Positions 53,060 to 61,395 are shown, numbered from the stretch's first letter. The stretch: DNA of 64,000 bases from an uncultured Cetobacterium sp. (GCF_945952365.1 NZ_CAMFHX010000001.1:62001-126000), one strand, 5' to 3'. The notes: generated by a model not told the origin, from the letters alone. A program made the numbers and translations.

Positions 53060-53095
53060 AAAAGCCTAGCATTTTTTTTGCTAGGCTTTTTTTAA
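53060..53095. terminator. Bidirectional terminator hut operon/metallophosphoesterase
   Basis: AAGCCTAGCA-TTTTTT-TGCTAGGCTT followed by a T run. Confidence 0.92.
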
Positions 53096-54063
53096 TAGTA
53101 TAAATCTATAATATTTATCTCACTCGTGCTGTTTACTCTATATGGTACAAGCCATGAACTAAATCCTGCACTCACAAGTGTATGAGTTTCATCAAATTTT
53201 TTATACCCATGATAATTCTTATACATCTTTTTTACTATAAGATTATAAGGGAAAAATTGTCCTCTATGTGTGTGACCACAAAGCTCTAAATCAATTTTAT
53301 TTAAAATTGCTTCCTCTATCGAATTTGGATTGTGATCTAGAAGGATTGTTGGTAAATCAGTATCTATCTTTTTTGTTAAATATGCAATTTTTTTTCTTCT
53401 TTTATTTGTAACATCATCTCTTCCAATTATATTTACACCATCAACTGTTAAAACTTCATCTCTTAAAATTTTTATTCCCAAATTTTCAATATATTTTATA
53501 TTTGATTCAATTCCACCTTGATATTCATGATTTCCAACAATAGCATAAACTCCATATCGAGGTGTAACTCTTCTAAAACTATTTGAAAAATTTGATTTTA
53601 TATCTCTACAGCTATAATCTATTAAATCTCCACCTATCAAAAGAATATCTGGTTCCTCTTCAAACATTCGTTCTAATGAACGCTCTATATTTTGTTTATT
53701 AGTCAATGCAGATAAGTGAACATCAGATATAAAAGCTATTCTCAATTTTTTGCCTATATTATGGTTTTTTAAATGAATCTCTGTTCTTATTACTCGAGCA
53801 ACTGAAAAATTGTAATAAGAAAAAATAAAAAATATTGGCAAAACTATAAAAGCTACAGTCAACATATCAAATTTAGTTAAGTTATAAAAATGATTTACAA
53901 CTCCTAGTATAATCAATAGAAAAAATATATAGTGAGTTATAAAAATATAGTTACCCAAAAATCTTCCTAAAAAAATATTTCTTCTAAAATAACTACGTCT
54001 TAAATATATAATTGGTAAAATTGCTAATAAAAACATAAAATTTACTAAAAACAATCGTTCCAT
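53092..54063 (-). CDS. Membrane-anchored metallophosphoesterase (YkuE/YaeI-like)
   Basis: 323 aa: about three to four N-terminal membrane segments (residues 1-95), then a calcineurin-like phosphoesterase domain: AFISDVHLSAL (about 109-119), LLIGGDLIDYS (about 140-150), VGNHEYQGG (about 176-184), ILLDHNPNSIEE and ELCGHTHRGQFFPYN. All metal-binding motifs are present. The family includes UDP-diacylglucosamine hydrolase-like lipid phosphatases; the substrate is unknown. It is 12 nt after mntP. Confidence 0.87.
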   Translation of the reverse strand: MERLFLVNFMFLLAILPIIYLRRSYFRRNIFLGRFLGNYIFITHYIFFLLIILGVVNHFYNLTKFDMLTVAFIVLPIFFIFSYYNFSVARVIRTEIHLKNHNIGKKLRIAFISDVHLSALTNKQNIERSLERMFEEEPDILLIGGDLIDYSCRDIKSNFSNSFRRVTPRYGVYAIVGNHEYQGGIESNIKYIENLGIKILRDEVLTVDGVNIIGRDDVTNKRRKKIAYLTKKIDTDLPTILLDHNPNSIEEAILNKIDLELCGHTHRGQFFPYNLIVKKMYKNYHGYKKFDETHTLVSAGFSSWLVPYRVNSTSEINIIDLYY

Positions 54064-54075
54064 AATCTCTCCTCT

Positions 54076-54636
54076 TTAGATAAAGTGACTTACGAAAGCT
54101 TTCAATCCCATCAAAACTAAAATTCCTCCACCTAGATACTCTGTTTTATAGCTTATTAGATGACCCATCTTATGCCCTAAGAAAACTCCAATTGAAGCTA
54201 TAAAGAAAGTTATTATTCCTATTATCTCTATTGAATAATAGATATCTAAATTTGGAACTAATGAGAATGAGAATCCAATAGCCAAAGCATCAATACTTGT
54301 AGCAAATCCTAATAAAAGTAAATTTGATACCATATCGCATTTACCTTTCTCTTCGCACTCTTGCTCTTGCCATCCATCATAAATCATTTTCCCACCAACA
54401 AATAATAGTAATACTGTTGTTACAATATAATCATACTTCGATATTTTCTCTGCAAAAACTCCACCTATTCTCCATCCTATATACGGCATTAGAGCTTGGA
54501 ATCCTCCAAAAACAAGTGCAATTCTAAATATATTCCTTTTTTTTAATCTCTTCATTGCCAATCCCTCTGTCAATGAAACTGCAAATGCATCCATAGCCAA
54601 CCCTATAGATATTAATACTAGTGATAACGTGTCCAT
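54076..54636 (-). CDS. mntP: Manganese efflux pump MntP
   Basis: MntP exports Mn(II). Six-helix protein of two DUF204 repeats: GLAMDAFAVSLTEGL (about 12-26) and GFATSIDALAIGFSFSL (about 110-126), both carrying the essential Asp. 186 aa from ATG 54636, chosen because GGAGGA lies just upstream; a TTG four codons earlier overlaps it. No yybP-ykoY manganese riboswitch is visible in its short leader. Confidence 0.94.
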   Translation of the reverse strand: MDTLSLVLISIGLAMDAFAVSLTEGLAMKRLKKRNIFRIALVFGGFQALMPYIGWRIGGVFAEKISKYDYIVTTVLLLFVGGKMIYDGWQEQECEEKGKCDMVSNLLLLGFATSIDALAIGFSFSLVPNLDIYYSIEIIGIITFFIASIGVFLGHKMGHLISYKTEYLGGGILVLMGLKAFVSHFI

Positions 54637-54667
54637 ATCTTCCTCCAAATTAGTTTTGTCAATTTAC

Positions 54668-54696
54668 ATTATACATTTTCCTCAGAATTTTCTCAA
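54668..54696 (-). promoter_or_regulatory. Promoter of mntP
   Basis: Minus strand TTGAGA (54691-54696), 17-nt spacer, TATAAT (54668-54673). Confidence 0.75.
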
Positions 54697-54715
54697 TTCC
54701 TTTAAGAAATTTCTA

Positions 54716-54743
54716 AAAAAAAAGAGAGAACTAACTCTCTCTT
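54716..54743 (-). terminator. Terminator of the purine permease gene
   Basis: Minus strand AAGAGAGA-GTTAGT-TCTCTCTT followed by TTTTTTT. Confidence 0.9.
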
Positions 54744-54752
54744 AAATACTAA

Positions 54753-56060
54753 CTATGATACCACTAAGTTTAAAACTGATAAAGCCCCTATTACCCAAAG
54801 TGTTAAATTTATTTTCTTTATCTCTCCCGCAGCTATGTGAGTTATTATATAAGCAACAAATCCAAAACTAAGTCCAATACTAATACTATAAGTCAACGGC
54901 ATTATAACTATTGTTATAAATGCTGGTACAGCTAACTTCATATCTGTAAAATCTATATTTCCTATAGATTTAAACATAAATACTCCAACTAGTACTAATG
55001 CTGGTGCTGATGCATATCCTGGAACTACTCCTACTAAAGGAGTGAAAAGTAACGCTAATAAAAATAGTCCACTTGTAACTAATGAAGCCAATCCTGTTCT
55101 AGCTCCAGCTGCTATTCCTGCTGCTGATTCAGCAAATGATGTTACTGTACTTGTTCCTAAAACAGCTCCGATTAAAGTTGAAGACACATCTACTTGAAGC
55201 ATTCTTTTTAAACCTTTTGCTCCTTCATCCCCTTGAACCAATCCCATGTTTTTATAACAAGCCATCATAAACCCTAAAGAATCAAATAAATCTATAAACA
55301 TAAACGAGAAAATTGATCCTATTAATGATATTTTTAAAGCTCCTAAAATATTCACCTTCATAAAGATTGGTGTAATTGCTGGTGGCAGTGAAACTATTGC
55401 TGTTGGAGCATCTACTATTCCTAATACCATACCAATTACTGTTGTTATTGCTATACTTATTAAAATTCCACCTCTAACTCTTTTTATCTCACAAACAGCC
55501 ATTATAGCTAATCCTAAAATTCCTAAAACAGTCGGTAAAGAGAATTTTCCTAATCCTACAAAAGTTGCTGGATTGGCTACAATTACCTCCATATTTTTTA
55601 ATCCTATGAAAGCTATAAATAGTCCAATTCCTGATGTTGCCGCTGTTGAAACAACTGATGGAATAGCATTTGCTATCTTTTCTCTAATCCCACCTAACGT
55701 CATAAGTAAAAAGAATAGTCCTGATATAAATACAACACCTAATGCATCCTCCCAAGAAACTCCTTGCCCTAAAACTAATGTATAAGTGAAAAATGCGTTC
55801 AATCCCATTCCTGGTGCTAACGCAAACGGTGCATTTGCCCACAGTGCAGCTATTCCAGTTCCAATAGCTGTCGCTAAACATGTAACTGTTATTAGTGCTC
55901 CTTTATCCATTCCAGTAGCCGAAAGTATTGCTGGGTTAACGAATACTATATAAGCCATTGTTAAAAATGTTGTAAGCCCTCCTAAAACCTCGGTTCTAAT
56001 AGAACTTCCTCTCTCCTCTATTCTAAAAAATCTATTTAATTTATTTGTTAATGTGCTCAC
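54753..56060 (-). CDS. AzgA/PbuG-type (NCS2) hypoxanthine/guanine permease
   Basis: 435-aa purine permease with about 12-14 helices. Seen: EVLGGLTTFLTMAYIVFVNPAIL (about 24-46), ANAPFALAPGMGLNAFFTYT (about 75-94), SGIGLFIAFIGLKN, FMFIDLFDSLGFMMACYK, GTSTVTSFAESAAGIAAGARTG in parts, the AzgA-subgroup pattern. It follows the amidohydrolase gene by 11 nt under a purine riboswitch, consistent with uptake of guanine, hypoxanthine or xanthine. Confidence 0.93.
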   Translation of the reverse strand: MSTLTNKLNRFFRIEERGSSIRTEVLGGLTTFLTMAYIVFVNPAILSATGMDKGALITVTCLATAIGTGIAALWANAPFALAPGMGLNAFFTYTLVLGQGVSWEDALGVVFISGLFFLLMTLGGIREKIANAIPSVVSTAATSGIGLFIAFIGLKNMEVIVANPATFVGLGKFSLPTVLGILGLAIMAVCEIKRVRGGILISIAITTVIGMVLGIVDAPTAIVSLPPAITPIFMKVNILGALKISLIGSIFSFMFIDLFDSLGFMMACYKNMGLVQGDEGAKGLKRMLQVDVSSTLIGAVLGTSTVTSFAESAAGIAAGARTGLASLVTSGLFLLALLFTPLVGVVPGYASAPALVLVGVFMFKSIGNIDFTDMKLAVPAFITIVIMPLTYSISIGLSFGFVAYIITHIAAGEIKKINLTLWVIGALSVLNLVVS

Positions 56061-56071
56061 TTTATCCTCCG

Positions 56072-57442
56072 TTATATTATATCCACTACTGGGAATCTAT
56101 TTGGTAACTCAATCTTTGCTTTCTTTTTTATCTCTGCTGCTTTCTCTTTTAACTTTTCAATCAGCTCAGCTTCATCTAAAACTAAAATCTCTCTATTTTT
56201 CATTAACCACTGCCCATTACACATTGTCGATTCAACATTTTCACTCGACATTGTATAAACTATATTAGCTATAGGGTCATGAAGTGGTAATGAGTGAAGT
56301 GTATTTGGATTTAAAACTATTAAGTCAGCTTTTTTTCCAACTTCTAAGCTTCCAATCTCTTTATCTAACAGTGCACATTTAGCTCCATGAACAGTTGCCA
56401 TCTCTAGAACTTGTTCTGCTGGAACAGCTTTTGGATTTAAAGTTCTACCTTTATGAATAAGTGATGTTAAATACATCTCCCTCATCATATCCATTCTATT
56501 ATTCGAAGGTGCTCCATCTGTTCCGATAGAAACATTCAGTCCTTTTTCTAACATCTCTGGAATTCTTGCAAATCCTAATACAACCTTCATTGCTGCCGCT
56601 GGGTTATGGGATACTTTTACATCATATAATCTAAACAAATCAATCTCTCTATCCGTTAACCAAACCGTATGAACAGCTAATAAATTTGGTCCTAAAGCAC
56701 CTAATTTATGCAGATGCTCTACTGTTGAATCTCCTCTACTCGCTTTTACATAATCATTCTCTGCTGCTATCTCTGCTATATGCATATGAATTCCTGTGTT
56801 TAACTCATCTGCCATCTTTTTTGTTTTTAATATCAGTTCATCTGAGTTATTAAATATAGTTCTCAATCCAAACCAAATTCTAACTCTTCCATCTGCGGTA
56901 TTATTAAATCTATCATACAAATCTTTTTGAGTTGCAATCTCTTCATCCGCTGTTTTTATCCAGTTTTCTGGAAGTCCAACGCCCTCATCCATAACTGATT
57001 TTGAAAGTGCTGCTCTAATTCCTGTAGTTTTTACTGCTTCAACCATAGCATCTACATATTGTCCACCAGATTCTAAAAATGTTGTAACTCCAGATTTTAT
57101 CATCTCAACACAACAAGCTGTTGATGATATTAAAGAACTCTCATAATCAAAACTACTTTCATATGGCCAAACTCTCTCTCTTAACCAAGTTAAAAGATCT
57201 ACATCATCAGCAATCCCTCTCCCTAATTGCTGTGATAGATGAACGTGAGTATTTACAAATCCAGGTAATACAATTTTCCCCTTTGCATCTAAAACTTCTA
57301 CATCTGCTAATAAATTTTTCTCATCTATTTTTCCAATCTCTTTTATTCTATCATTTTCAATTAAGATAGAACCGTTGTTAAAAATTTCTCTTTTTGCATT
57401 CATAGAAACTATATATGCATTCTTTATTAAAATCTGTCTCAC
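56072..57442 (-). CDS. Amidohydrolase-family deaminase (guanine/8-oxoguanine deaminase or SsnA-like)
   Basis: 456 aa, ATZ/TRZ-type metal hydrolase. Seen: LPGFVNTHVHLSQQLGRG (about 57-74, HxH metal site), IHMHIAEIAAEN (about 217-228, HMH), LLAVHTVWLTDREI (metal His), SHNPAAAMKVVLGFARIPEM and SIGTDGAPSNNRMDMMREM (metal Asp). Start is GTG 57442 after GGAGG; upstream codons belong to the riboswitch terminator. The purine riboswitch and adjoining purine permease point to a purine (guanine-type) deaminase, but 5-methylthioadenosine/S-adenosylhomocysteine deaminase and SsnA share this architecture. Confidence 0.82.
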   Translation of the reverse strand: MRQILIKNAYIVSMNAKREIFNNGSILIENDRIKEIGKIDEKNLLADVEVLDAKGKIVLPGFVNTHVHLSQQLGRGIADDVDLLTWLRERVWPYESSFDYESSLISSTACCVEMIKSGVTTFLESGGQYVDAMVEAVKTTGIRAALSKSVMDEGVGLPENWIKTADEEIATQKDLYDRFNNTADGRVRIWFGLRTIFNNSDELILKTKKMADELNTGIHMHIAEIAAENDYVKASRGDSTVEHLHKLGALGPNLLAVHTVWLTDREIDLFRLYDVKVSHNPAAAMKVVLGFARIPEMLEKGLNVSIGTDGAPSNNRMDMMREMYLTSLIHKGRTLNPKAVPAEQVLEMATVHGAKCALLDKEIGSLEVGKKADLIVLNPNTLHSLPLHDPIANIVYTMSSENVESTMCNGQWLMKNREILVLDEAELIEKLKEKAAEIKKKAKIELPNRFPVVDII

Positions 57443-57459
57443 AAAAAACCTCCGATTAA

Positions 57460-57503
57460 ATAATAAAAAAAGTGTAAACTCTAATCTAGGATAGAATTTA
57501 CAC
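57460..57503 (-). terminator. Purine-riboswitch expression-platform terminator
   Basis: Minus strand GTGTAAATTCTA (57492-57503) pairs over 12 bp with TAGAGTTTACAC (57472-57483), followed by TTTTTTTATTATT. Confidence 0.9.
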
Positions 57504-57554
57504 TCAAGTACCACTTAAAATATATTTTTCAAGAAGTTTTTTCGTATAATCTCT

Positions 57555-57622
57555 ACCCATAGCATCCATATTTGTGGTTAGGACGTAGAAACTTTTGGAC
57601 CATATCTCCAAAATATACGAGT
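57555..57622 (-). promoter_or_regulatory. Purine (guanine-class) riboswitch aptamer
   Basis: Minus strand: P1 ACTCGTA with TATGGGT, J1/2 TATTT, P2 TTGGA/TCCAA closing loop GATATGG (identical to the B. subtilis xpt L2), J2/3 AAGTTTCTAC, a short P3 GTCC/GGAT with loop containing CCACAAA (xpt: CCGTAAA), and J3/1 GC before TAT. The C at the ligand-pairing position predicts guanine/hypoxanthine rather than adenine. P1 depends on G-U pairs, and TATACGA just downstream can pair with TCGTATA of the 5' P1 strand instead. Confidence 0.85.
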
Positions 57623-57638
57623 AAACTTTTTATTTTTT

Positions 57639-57667
57639 ATAATACCATATTTGTATGCAAAGTTCAA
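57639..57667 (-). promoter_or_regulatory. Promoter of the purine-riboswitch operon
   Basis: Minus strand TTGAAC (57662-57667), 17-nt spacer, TATTAT (57639-57644) with TGG extension. Confidence 0.75.
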
Positions 57668-57710
57668 TAACCTTGTGAAAAATATATACTTATTCTTTTT
57701 TTAAAATTCA

Positions 57711-57719
57711 TGCTATAAT
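57711..57719 (+). promoter_or_regulatory. Extended -10 promoter of the lipoprotein gene
   Basis: TGCTATAAT (TATAAT at 57714-57719), 35 nt before the start codon; -35 unclear. Confidence 0.55.
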
Positions 57720-57754
57720 TAACTATTATATTAATCATGAAAGGAGTTTTCGTT

Positions 57755-58780
57755 ATGAAAAAATATTCTTTTTTTAAAATTGCTCTGTTATCATTTACTC
57801 TACTCTTACTATCTAGTTGTAGTGCTATTATGACCTCTATTGGAAATAGTAAAATTGATAATGCTTTGAAAATCTATTACTCAAGAGGATTGACTTCTGA
57901 AGGAACTTCTGATTTAATATCTGGATTGGATTATGTCCCTGACTCAGGTGTTGGTATAGCTCAATATCAAAAGCAATACGCAGAGATTACTTCTCAAAAA
58001 AATAGAGTACTTCAAAATAGATATTTTTCTACTCAAGATATAAACTCGTTAAATTTATATCTTCTTACTGTTGAAGAATTTAGAAAAATACATTCTAAAT
58101 TTCCTACAGTTAAAATTGATTACAATGACTTTAACTCTTCAAAGTTAAAAATTACTAAGATATTTGAAGATTTTGTTTTAAAAGATGAAAAAATCTATAT
58201 TCCTAGAAATCAAAAAATACAAAATATTAACTATTATAAAATTTTAAATAAATATGTTAGTAGCTATATAATAAACAGTGCTATTGCTAATCTTGAAAGA
58301 GACGTCACTATCAACCTTTATGTTTCCTCATCTTTTAGAGGATTTTCTAGATTGGATTACTTAGTTACAAACTCTTTAGTTTATGCTTCTGATATGAATA
58401 GAGATAGAAATCTTGGAGACTATGTTATTTTTAAAGGTTTTTCAAATTCAATAATGCCTACATCTAAAGATTACTTTATTGATTTTAATTTCTCGAATGT
58501 ATATATTAGAACACTTGAAACAAGAGAGGAAGTAAAAGATAAAAACAAGATATTCGTAGCAAGAAAAAGAGTTACAATCAGTGGATTTTATAAAGTTTAT
58601 TCACCAAATAAAAAAACAACTACAAAATATTTTGATTTCAGTGAAAATTACACTATTAGAGTAAGAAGTTACGATCACTCAACTTTTTATGATGACGAAA
58701 GAGATATAATTAAAGATATTTTAGAAGATAAGTTCTCAAATATTATTCGTTATGATTTAAATAACTTAATTACTCCCTAA
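57755..58780 (+). CDS. Unknown lipoprotein
   Basis: No family recognised. 341 aa with a type II signal peptide: MKKYSFFKIALLSFTLLLLSSC, lipobox LLSSC near residue 22. The mature part is about 320 aa, charged, with no membrane segments; the C-terminal half (FKVYSPNKKTTTKYFDFSENYTIRV in parts) looks beta-rich. I start at ATG 57755 after AAGGAG; a longer in-frame ATG at 57737 overlaps that site. It stands alone between the purine operon and the IclR gene, each with its own promoter. Confidence 0.75.
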   Translation: MKKYSFFKIALLSFTLLLLSSCSAIMTSIGNSKIDNALKIYYSRGLTSEGTSDLISGLDYVPDSGVGIAQYQKQYAEITSQKNRVLQNRYFSTQDINSLNLYLLTVEEFRKIHSKFPTVKIDYNDFNSSKLKITKIFEDFVLKDEKIYIPRNQKIQNINYYKILNKYVSSYIINSAIANLERDVTINLYVSSSFRGFSRLDYLVTNSLVYASDMNRDRNLGDYVIFKGFSNSIMPTSKDYFIDFNFSNVYIRTLETREEVKDKNKIFVARKRVTISGFYKVYSPNKKTTTKYFDFSENYTIRVRSYDHSTFYDDERDIIKDILEDKFSNIIRYDLNNLITP

Positions 58781-58792
58781 AAAAATACTTAA

Positions 58793-58821
58793 CTGATAAT
58801 TCTTTTAAAACATGCTATAAT
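58793..58821 (+). promoter_or_regulatory. Promoter of the IclR-type regulator
   Basis: CTGATA (58793-58798), 17-nt spacer, TATAAT (58816-58821) with TGC extension. Confidence 0.65.
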
Positions 58822-58853
58822 AATCTAAATATATAACTTAAAAGAGGTTTTTT

Positions 58854-59495
58854 ATGGAAAAAAAATTTATACAGTCTTTAGGAAGAGCAATTGATATTCT
58901 TGAATATTTAGCTTTAAATCCTAAAGCTAGATTACAAGATATAAGTAGTAGCCTAAATTTGAATAAAAGTACTCTACATTCGTTAATATCTACGTTAGAA
59001 CAACTCGGATATGTCGAAAGAGGAGATACTCCTATTTATTCTCTTGGAGTAAAAGTTTTTCAATTGGGTAAAGTTTACGAAAGAGATTTTGAAATAAAAA
59101 AGTTAATTAATCCAATATTAAAAGAGTTAACTGAGTTTTCTTCTGAAACAACATATTTAACACTACAAATTGGTAGTTCATATATATATGTCGACAAATC
59201 TGAAAGTAAAAATAATTTAAAATTAGACCCAGAACTTGGAATAGAAGAGAGTGTTTATTCAAAGTCTGCTATTGGAAAAATATATAAAAGTTTTTCTAAT
59301 AATGAATTTTTAGAATTTGCTTTAGATTTAGAAGAAATTGAAATAGGAATGAACTGTATTGCATTTCCTATATTAAAGAATAATAAATTATTAGGTGTAA
59401 TTGGAATTGGTGGCCCATCTTCTAGATTAAATTTAGAAAAAATGATGAAATGTAAAGAAAAATATTATGAAATTTCAAGTAGAGTTTTTAAATAA
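58854..59495 (+). CDS. IclR-family transcriptional regulator
   Basis: 213 aa: N-terminal winged helix (SLGRAIDILEYLALNPKARLQDISSSLNLNKSTLHSLISTLEQLGYV in parts, residues 8-54) and a shortened C-terminal effector domain (YSKSAIGKIYKSF, NCIAFPILKNNKLLGVIGIGGPSSRL in parts). Typical IclR proteins are about 250 aa, so the ligand domain has lost a segment around residues 130-160. The target is unknown; the upstream lipoprotein and downstream HxlR module are neighbours only. Confidence 0.88.
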   Translation: MEKKFIQSLGRAIDILEYLALNPKARLQDISSSLNLNKSTLHSLISTLEQLGYVERGDTPIYSLGVKVFQLGKVYERDFEIKKLINPILKELTEFSSETTYLTLQIGSSYIYVDKSESKNNLKLDPELGIEESVYSKSAIGKIYKSFSNNEFLEFALDLEEIEIGMNCIAFPILKNNKLLGVIGIGGPSSRLNLEKMMKCKEKYYEISSRVFK

Positions 59496-59508
59496 CTCTA
59501 CTTTTTTA
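59477..59508. terminator. Bidirectional terminator iclR-like/hxlR-like
   Basis: AGTAGAGTT-TTTAAAT-AACTCTACT followed by TTTTTT; overlaps the end of the IclR gene and lies 3' of the converging HxlR gene. Confidence 0.85.
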
Positions 59509-59509
59509 T

Positions 59510-59848
59510 TTAATCCCCAATCACACAAGAATCTAAATATTTTTCAGCCCACTTTTCAATTAATTCTAAAGCTGGTAGTAAAGCTAACCCTTTTTCTGTA
59601 AGCTTATATTCAACTCTTGGTGGAACTTCTGGATAAATAATTCTTTCAACAATTCCTTCTTCTTCTAGTGCTTTCAATTGTTCATTTAATATTTTTTGAG
59701 TTATACCCTTCGTTCTTCTTTGAAGCTCTAAAAATCTAACAGGCTCATTTTTTAAGTGACAAATTATAAGTCCCTTCCATTTCCCACGAATAAACTCTAA
59801 TCCTAAATCTAATTGGCAAAAGTAATTTTTATCTTTATAGTTTAACAT
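59510..59848 (-). CDS. HxlR-family (YodB-like) redox-type transcriptional regulator
   Basis: 112-aa winged-helix protein. Seen: LEFIRGKWKGLIICHLKNEPVRFLELQR in parts, ITQKILNEQLKALEEEGIVERIIYPEVPPRVEYKLTEKG in parts, the standard HxlR core. A Cys at residue 11 (NYFCQLDL) sits where YodB, CatR and HypR of B. subtilis have their electrophile-sensing cysteine; another Cys (IICHL) and a C-terminal Cys (DSCVIGD) are present. I start at ATG 59848 after AGGAG. It diverges from an MFS pump whose leader, like that of the old yellow enzyme, carries the shared TTAC/GTAA motif. Confidence 0.9.
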   Translation of the reverse strand: MLNYKDKNYFCQLDLGLEFIRGKWKGLIICHLKNEPVRFLELQRRTKGITQKILNEQLKALEEEGIVERIIYPEVPPRVEYKLTEKGLALLPALELIEKWAEKYLDSCVIGD

Positions 59849-59882
59849 TTTATCTCCTTTCATTTTAAAATTCTTTCTTTTT

Positions 59883-59910
59883 ATTTTAACATTTTAATCA
59901 ATATTGTCAA
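59883..59910 (-). promoter_or_regulatory. Promoter of the HxlR gene
   Basis: Minus strand TTGACA (59905-59910), 16-nt spacer, TAAAAT (59883-59888). Confidence 0.6.
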
Positions 59911-59936
59911 ATTATAAAATAATTTTAAAATATTTT

Positions 59937-59965
59937 TCGACAATATAAAATATTTTTTTTATTCT
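59937..59965 (+). promoter_or_regulatory. Candidate promoter of the MFS pump gene
   Basis: TCGACA (59937-59942), 17-nt spacer, TATTCT (59960-59965), directly upstream of the operator-like repeats. Confidence 0.5.
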
Positions 59966-59989
59966 ATCAAAGTTTAATTTTATTAAATT

Positions 59990-60027
59990 CCTACAAAAAA
60001 GTAAGTAGTCTTACAAAAAAGTGCCTA
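59990..60027 (+). promoter_or_regulatory. Candidate HxlR operator 1
   Basis: Two tandem related 18-mers, CCTACAAAAAAGTAAGTA and CTTACAAAAAAGTGCCTA (second at 60010-60027). The second recurs with one change ahead of the old yellow enzyme gene. Confidence 0.6.
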
Positions 60028-60098
60028 ATTTTCAAATTTTTAATTTTATTGTACACTGACTTTGTTAAGAAAAATTGAAAACTTTAGGAGGATTTTAT

Positions 60099-61292
60099 AT
60101 GAGTACAAAAACAAAAATGCCAAGAGCACTGTTAGCTCTTACACTAAGTTCATTTGCAATAGGTGTAACTGAATTTATTCCATTAGGATTATTAGCTGAG
60201 ATGTCAAATTATTTTAGCACATCTCTTAGTTCTATGGGAATGGTGGTTTCTATGTATGCCATTGGAGTTGCTATTGGTGCACCAATTTTAACAAATTTAA
60301 TAAGTAGTTTAAGTAGAAAAAATCAACTTATTTTCACATTAGTCTTATTTACATTAGGTAATCTTTTAGCAGCAGTCTCAACTAGTTTTAATATGTTAAT
60401 TTTAGCTAGAGTAATTTCTGGATTATCTCATGGAGTATTCTTTACGATTGGAAGTATTATTGCATCTGAGGTTTCAGCTCCTGAAAAGAGAAGTCAAGCG
60501 ATTGCAATTATGTTTGCTGGATTAACTGTTGCCTTAGTTATTGGAGTTCCTTTAGGAACATTTTTAGGTAAAACATTCTCGTGGAATTTCTCATTCTACT
60601 TAGTTACTATATTAGGAGCAATCGCTACTTTTCTTTCTTATATTTTAACACCTAAAACTTTAAAAAAATCTGAAAAGGGAAGTATTGCAGATCAATTTTC
60701 TGTTTTAAAAGAAGAAAGATTAATTAAATCATATCTTCTAACTATCATCGGTTATGGTGGATCGTTTGTTCTTCTAACTTATTTAGCTGAAGTGTTAAAA
60801 AATGTAAGTGGATTTGGTTCGAACGCTATAAGTGTTTTACTTCTAATTTATGGTGTTGCTGTTGCAATTGGAAATATCTATGGTGGTAAAATTTCAGATA
60901 AAATGGGAGCTATGAACTCTTTAAAATTACTTTTCTTTATTCAAGTAATTGCGTTTGGAGCTTTCTACTTTACAGCTAAATCCCCAATTTTAGCAGTAAT
61001 CAATGTGTTTGCATTAGGACTATTAGATTTTGCAATTGTACCACCACTTCAGATGAATGTTGTGGAAGTAGCAAGTGAAGTAGCTCCAAAAGCTACTGAT
61101 TCAGCGGCTGGATTAAATATTGCCGCATTCAACTTAGGAATAGCTGGAGCCTCTACAATAGGAGGAGTTGTTGTTTCTACAGTAGGTGTTGAACATACTC
61201 CATGGGTAGCCGCTTCAATTTTATCTATTGCATTCTTAATGTCAGCTTATGAAGTAGCTAAAAATAAAAAAGTAGCTCAACTTTGTAGATAA
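60099..61292 (+). CDS. MFS efflux transporter (DHA1 / sugar-efflux-like)
   Basis: 397 aa with 12 membrane helices. Seen: ALTLSSFAIGVTEFIPLGLL (about 13-32, the ExxP motif C-like start typical of AraJ/SotB relatives), GAPILTNLISSLSRKN (motif A-type loop), LARVISGLSHGVFFTIGSI (motif B) and a central loop at about residue 200. I start at ATG 60099 after AGGAGG. Under probable HxlR control, it may export quinones or other electrophiles (inference). Confidence 0.88.
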   Translation: MSTKTKMPRALLALTLSSFAIGVTEFIPLGLLAEMSNYFSTSLSSMGMVVSMYAIGVAIGAPILTNLISSLSRKNQLIFTLVLFTLGNLLAAVSTSFNMLILARVISGLSHGVFFTIGSIIASEVSAPEKRSQAIAIMFAGLTVALVIGVPLGTFLGKTFSWNFSFYLVTILGAIATFLSYILTPKTLKKSEKGSIADQFSVLKEERLIKSYLLTIIGYGGSFVLLTYLAEVLKNVSGFGSNAISVLLLIYGVAVAIGNIYGGKISDKMGAMNSLKLLFFIQVIAFGAFYFTAKSPILAVINVFALGLLDFAIVPPLQMNVVEVASEVAPKATDSAAGLNIAAFNLGIAGASTIGGVVVSTVGVEHTPWVAASILSIAFLMSAYEVAKNKKVAQLCR

Positions 61293-61306
61293 AACTAAAA
61301 AAATTG

Positions 61307-61350
61307 TAAGCTAGAATATATCGTTATATATTGTTTCTAGCTTATTTTAC
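61307..61350 (+). terminator. Terminator of the MFS gene
   Basis: TAAGCTAGAA (61307-61316) / TTCTAGCTTA (61335-61344) followed by TTTTAC. Confidence 0.75.
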
Positions 61351-61356
61351 ACAATT

Positions 61357-61394
61357 CTTACTTTTTTGTAACTAATCTTACAAAAATGTGCCTA
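61357..61394 (+). promoter_or_regulatory. Candidate HxlR operator 2
   Basis: CTTACTTTTTTGTAA (TTAC-6-GTAA palindrome, 61358-61371) followed by CTTACAAAAATGTGCCTA (61377-61394), the same 18-mer as at 60010-60027 with one difference. It touches the -35 of the downstream promoter. Confidence 0.65.
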
Positions 61395-61395
61395 C

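Noticed and set aside
54637-54716. yybP-ykoY manganese riboswitch before mntP
   Set aside because: The leader after the promoter is only about 30 nt and has none of the conserved loops.
59900-59948. Inverted repeat ATATTGTC/GACAATAT as an HxlR operator
   Set aside because: It is explained by the two opposed -35 elements (TTGACA and TCGACA) and is not repeated before the old yellow enzyme gene, unlike the TTAC/GTAA motif.
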